Source of the DNA: DASVWZ01 sp036392935
GTDB taxonomy: Bacteria > Acidobacteriota > Terriglobia > Terriglobales > Acidobacteriaceae
Direction: 5' to 3'
Assembly (NCBI GenBank): GCA_036392935.1
Contig: DASVWZ010000012.1
Span: forward strand, 1-24,611
Length of the DNA stretch: 24,611 bases
The translations under genes were made by a program, and so were the position numbers. Under the pieces are notes generated by a model. The model did no database searches. It had not been told where the DNA came from and saw only the letters and a list, made by a program, of their open reading frames with translations. Positions 21,836 through 24,611 of the stretch are shown here, one piece after another; position 1 is the stretch's first letter, and every line of letters begins with the position of its first letter.

Positions 21836-23141
21836 GGCGGCTGCCCAGAGCAAAGGCCGTCCACCGGGATTTGTCTACAGAACAATCGGCGGGCGTTCGG
21901 GAAATGGCGCTGAACTTTGTTGCGAGCAAGTTCCGCTTTCCCAACTGGCCGAACGGGATGGAACGCCGCTCTATGTGTATTCCGCGCAGATGATCCGCGA
22001 GCGGGTGCTGGCGTTTCGGCAGGCATTCCGGCAGATGCCGCATCGGCTCTGCTATTCGGTGAAGGCCAATTCGAATCTTCACCTGCTGCGCATGTTGGCG
22101 GACCTGGGCTGCGCGTTCGATGTGGTGTCGGGCGGAGAGCTGCAACGAATCCTGCGAGTGAGCCGGAAAGCCGCGCGGAACGTGGTGTTTTCGGGAGTGG
22201 GGAAAACCAAGAACGAAATGCTGGCTGCGGTGCAGGCGGGAATTCTGCTTTTCAACCTGGAAAGCGAATCGGAGCTTTTGGCGTTGGCACAGGTTGCGGC
22301 GAAGGCGAGAAAAACCGCGGGAGTGGCGTTTCGGGTGAATCCGGATGTGCCGGCGGAGACTCATCCATACATTTCGACTGGGCTGCGGCAACACAAATTC
22401 GGCGTGCCCATAGCGCAGGCCCGGCGGTTGTATGCGCTGGCGTCGCGGCAGCGGTTTCTGGAAGTTGCCGGGGTGAGCGTGCATATCGGCTCGCAGATCA
22501 CGGACATGAGCCCGTTTCGCGCGACCATGGAGCGGGTTGCGGCGCTGGTGCGGACCCTGAGAAAGGCTGGGCATCGGATACGGTATGTGGATGCGGGGGG
22601 CGGGCTGGGGATTTCTTATTCGCAGGCGCAGGACATCGAGGATTATCAGGCGTACGTTACGCGCTACGCGGACGCGTTGCTCGAGCCGCTGAGGGCGCTC
22701 GGGGTGGAGCTGTTGCTGGAGCCGGGGCGGGCGATTATCGGATCGGCGGGCGCGCTGCTGACACGGGTGCTTTACCGAAAGAAAAACGGCGCCAAACATT
22801 TTCTGATTGTGGATGCAGCCATGAATGACCTGATCCGGCCGGCGCTTTATCACGCGCATCATGAGATTGTTGCGGTGCGGCCGCGGGCGGGCATGCGCGA
22901 GACGTTCGATGTGGTGGGTCCGGTGTGCGAGACGGGAGATTTTCTGGCGCATGATCGCAAACTGGTCGGGGTCAATGAAGGTGATTTGCTGGCGGTGATG
23001 GACTGCGGGGCGTATGGGATGGCGCAGGCTTCCAACTACAACAGCCGGGTGAGAGCGGCGGAGATTCTGGTGGAAAATAATAAGGCGAAGGTGATCCGCA
23101 GGCGAGAGACGTTCGCGGATCTGGTGGGCAACGAAGTCTAG
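21828..23141 (+). CDS. lysA: Diaminopimelate decarboxylase
   Basis: A 437-residue PLP-dependent fold III enzyme that converts meso-diaminopimelate to lysine, in the cytoplasm. The PLP lysine is K79 in CYSVKANSN. The barrel motifs are FDVVSGGEL, FRVNPDV, HIGSQI and VDAGGGLGI. The C-terminal domain has LEPGRAIIGSAG, the active-site CETGDFLA, and DCGAYGMAQASNYNSR. The GTG at 21828 starts inside the phosphatase gene (8-bp overlap), so the two are probably co-translated. This coupling of a stress-type phosphatase to lysine/peptidoglycan precursor synthesis is unusual. The N-terminus is about 25 residues longer than typical before the conserved strand. A terminator lies 30 bp after the stop. Confidence 0.93.
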   Translation: MSKAAAQSKGRPPGFVYRTIGGRSGNGAELCCEQVPLSQLAERDGTPLYVYSAQMIRERVLAFRQAFRQMPHRLCYSVKANSNLHLLRMLADLGCAFDVVSGGELQRILRVSRKAARNVVFSGVGKTKNEMLAAVQAGILLFNLESESELLALAQVAAKARKTAGVAFRVNPDVPAETHPYISTGLRQHKFGVPIAQARRLYALASRQRFLEVAGVSVHIGSQITDMSPFRATMERVAALVRTLRKAGHRIRYVDAGGGLGISYSQAQDIEDYQAYVTRYADALLEPLRALGVELLLEPGRAIIGSAGALLTRVLYRKKNGAKHFLIVDAAMNDLIRPALYHAHHEIVAVRPRAGMRETFDVVGPVCETGDFLAHDRKLVGVNEGDLLAVMDCGAYGMAQASNYNSRVRAAEILVENNKAKVIRRRETFADLVGNEV

Positions 23142-23163
23142 CCCTCACGGAGATTTCGAGGGC

Positions 23164-23193
23164 AAAAAAAACGGCGGGGACAAGCCCCGCCGT
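23164..23193 (-). terminator. Intrinsic terminator for the minus-strand HAF-repeat gene
   Basis: ACGGCGGGG (23171-23179) and CCCCGCCGT (23185-23193) form a perfect 9-bp stem with a 5-nt ACAAG loop. On the minus strand it is followed directly by a run of about seven U (A run 23164-23170). It sits 19 bp after the stop codon of the 23212-24120 gene, as expected for a Rho-independent terminator, and may also stop lysA transcription. Confidence 0.88.
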
Positions 23194-23211
23194 ATGGATT
23201 AAGAGCCAATG

Positions 23212-24120
23212 CTATTGGCTGGTGGTCGCCTTGTAGCCGACGCTGGCGCCGCCGAGGCTGGTCGAGTAGCGACCGACTACGGTCAGCGTGTCGTTCAATC
23301 CGTCGGCGCGAGTATCGCACTTGCAGCCGTTGGGATCGTCCAGGCTGTAGTACGCGGTTTTATTCCACAGCCATCCGTGCACGTTGCTGGCGGAATCATA
23401 GTAGGTGCCGTCGATGTCTCCCTTGCTGTCGATGGCATGGATGACGGTACCCAGCGAACCTGCCTGGGGAGCGCTGTATTGCGTGAACTTCTTGCCATCT
23501 TTGGTGGTGAAGGAGACGTAAGTCCCGGCAGAGTTGGTGCCGTAGACGGTGACTACGCCGTAGTTGTTCACGCTCCATCCGAAGGTGGCCTGGACGCCGG
23601 GGGCATCGATGGTGGTGAGCTTGGTTCCGGCGAGCAGGAAACCATGCTGATTGCCCGCGGAGTCGACGTAGGTGCCGGCGATGTCCCCGGCGTTGTTGAT
23701 GCCGGTGGACTCAATCTCGAGGGCGCCTTTGATGGCAACGTTGGTGAATTTGCCGCCGCCAAAGGTGAAGCCGACTTCTTTACCGTTGTTGTTCAAGCAC
23801 CATCCCACAGCGACGTCTGCGGAGTTAATAGCGTAAAAGGCGATTGAGGTTGAGCCGGGCGTGGTGGTGCAGGTTTTATTGGTGGGGCTCAACAGTTTTT
23901 TCGCGGTGAGGACCATGCCGTGCTGCACGCCAGCGCTGTCAACCCAATCGCCGGCGATTACGCCTGCGTTATTGATCCCATAAGTATCGGTCTCAGTAGC
24001 GCCGGGAGCATTTACATCTGAAAAGGTGAATTTCAAAGTTGGCGCCTCAGCGGCTGCTGTCAACGCGATAAATGCCAGCGCCAACCCGCCGAGGATCCAT
24101 GAATTTTGCCTGTGTGTCAT
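23212..24120 (-). CDS. Secreted HAF-repeat (extracellular repeat) protein
   Basis: A 302-residue exported protein. The signal peptide (MTHRQNSWILGGLALAFIALTAAAEA) is preceded by AAGGAGG 5 nt before the ATG at 24120; the longer open frame to 24177 is not needed. The mature part is built of repeats of the form GINNAGVIAGDWVDSAGVQHGMVL, GINNAGDIAGTYVDSAGNQHGFLL and AIDSKGDIDGTYYDSASNVHGWL. This is the HAF/extracellular-repeat pattern (N-x-x-G-x-I-x-G-x-Y-x-D). Cysteines C-x-C near the end (GCKCDTRADGLND) may bind or crosslink. Function is unknown; proteins of this kind are abundant in Acidobacteria. A strong intrinsic terminator follows. Confidence 0.85.
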   Translation of the reverse strand: MTHRQNSWILGGLALAFIALTAAAEAPTLKFTFSDVNAPGATETDTYGINNAGVIAGDWVDSAGVQHGMVLTAKKLLSPTNKTCTTTPGSTSIAFYAINSADVAVGWCLNNNGKEVGFTFGGGKFTNVAIKGALEIESTGINNAGDIAGTYVDSAGNQHGFLLAGTKLTTIDAPGVQATFGWSVNNYGVVTVYGTNSAGTYVSFTTKDGKKFTQYSAPQAGSLGTVIHAIDSKGDIDGTYYDSASNVHGWLWNKTAYYSLDDPNGCKCDTRADGLNDTLTVVGRYSTSLGGASVGYKATTSQ

Positions 24121-24125
24121 CAACT

Positions 24126-24132
24126 CCTCCTT
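24126..24132 (-). promoter_or_regulatory. Ribosome-binding site for the HAF-repeat gene
   Basis: AAGGAGG on the minus strand, 5 nt before the ATG at 24120. This fixes the start at the signal peptide. Confidence 0.8.
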
Positions 24133-24288
24133 GAGAAATCTTGCCAGACCAGGGTTTTGGGGAGGTCTGCGCCCCAAAGGCTTTTAAGGCAAACAAATCT
24201 AGCACAGCTTCTACAGTTGGAACAATCGGATTTGTTGCGGAGGTACTCCGATTGCAAAGACTGTGCAAAGGCTTTCACATCGCGGGGT

Positions 24289-24611
24289 TCAGCGGGATGG
24301 GGGACTGGAGGCCTGATCCCAGACGATGCGCCCGCCGACGATGGTTTTGAGGACGGTGACGTCGCGAATGCGGGCGGGATCGATGGAGAAGAGGTCGTCG
24401 CTGAGGACGACCATGTCGGCCAGTTTGCCGGGGGTGATTGAGCCTTTTTCGTTTTCCTGAAATTCAGCGTAGGCCGAACCCATGGTGTAGGCGTGAACGG
24501 CCTCGGCGACGGTCAGCTTCTGTTCGGGAAACCAGCCAGCGGGCATGGAGCCGTCGGACGGAATGCGGGTGACGGCGGCGTAGACGCCCAGCAGCGGATT
24601 GAGCGGGACGA
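24289..24611 (-). CDS. Amidohydrolase family protein, C-terminal end (partial)
   Basis: The last 106 or so residues of a gene that extends past the window on the minus strand. The frame reads VPLNPLLGVYAAVTR, then SDGSMPAGWFPEQKLTVAEAVHAYTMGSAYAEF, and KGSITPGKLADMVVLSDDLFSIDPARIRDVTVLKTIVGGRIVW. This is the characteristic C-terminal part of YtcJ/LAF3-like Amidohydro_3 enzymes, with the sheet PGKLADMVVLSDD. The catalytic metal residues lie outside the window. The substrate is unknown. The 168-bp gap to the HAF-repeat gene has no clear feature. Confidence 0.85.
   Translation of the reverse strand, partial: VPLNPLLGVYAAVTRIPSDGSMPAGWFPEQKLTVAEAVHAYTMGSAYAEFQENEKGSITPGKLADMVVLSDDLFSIDPARIRDVTVLKTIVGGRIVWDQASSPPSR

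Noticed and set aside
21917..22828. Plus-strand open frame of 303 codons within lysA
   Set aside because: Glycine/alanine-rich out-of-frame reading of lysA with no recognisable domain.
21744..22952. Long minus-strand open frame (402 codons) opposite lysA
   Set aside because: Antisense shadow of lysA with Arg/Pro/His-rich non-protein-like sequence.

Overview
The window reads as a GC-rich soil-type bacterial chromosome, most likely Acidobacteriota (Terriglobia/Koribacter-like). This is inferred from gene content: a farnesyl/geranylgeranyl diphosphate synthase gene directly followed by a bacillithiol deacetylase (bshB1), secreted TIGR03803-type and HAF-type repeat proteins, an ECF sigma/anti-sigma/DUF4097 cluster, and a fused homocysteine methyltransferase-MTHFR. 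No rRNA, tRNA, transposase, integrase or CRISPR array was seen.

Layout. 1-1712: 3' end of a DUF418 membrane protein and an MFS transporter. 1968-6839: a forward block of ECF sigma factor, anti-sigma factor with a duplicated zinc-finger-like module, secreted DUF4097 protein, shikimate kinase, an exported protein of unknown function that overlaps it, and an AI-2E-family permease. 6856-8157 (minus): a lipoprotein with a predicted beta-propeller. 8278-10434: bifunctional homocysteine methyltransferase/MTHFR and xseB. 10438-11549 (minus): a double-HTH protein and a RibD/DHFR-like reductase. 11655-13043: an SRPBCC protein and an ispA-type prenyl synthase. 13040-14990: a disrupted region. 14919-15683: intact bshB1. 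16069-17689 (minus): O-methyltransferase and UPF0173 hydrolase. 18028-23141: TIGR03803 repeat protein, hypoxanthine phosphoribosyltransferase, GAF-GAF-SpoIIE phosphatase, and lysA overlapping the phosphatase gene. 23171-24611 (minus): intrinsic terminator, HAF-repeat protein, and the C-terminal end of an amidohydrolase that runs off the window.

The most unusual place is 13040-14990. The first 23 codons of a bshB1 copy sit exactly where bshB1 should start (ATGA overlap with ispA), then switch in frame to what looks like the C-terminus of a DUF190 protein. About 1.8 kb later a complete bshB1 begins, sharing a 59-bp direct repeat (58/59 identical) with the truncated copy. Between the repeats lies AT-richer DNA with a DUF6941-like gene, a convergent small ORF whose end overlaps it, and an unrecognised approximately 100-residue ORF. 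This looks like a small island that landed at the start of bshB1, with an intact copy kept or supplied downstream.

Functional themes are envelope-stress-type regulation (sigma/anti-sigma/DUF4097), core metabolism (aroK, metH/metF-like, ispA, bshB1, hpt, lysA), and several exported repeat proteins of unknown role. Gene starts were chosen from ribosome-binding sites and conserved-domain limits. Where several starts are possible this is stated in the entry.
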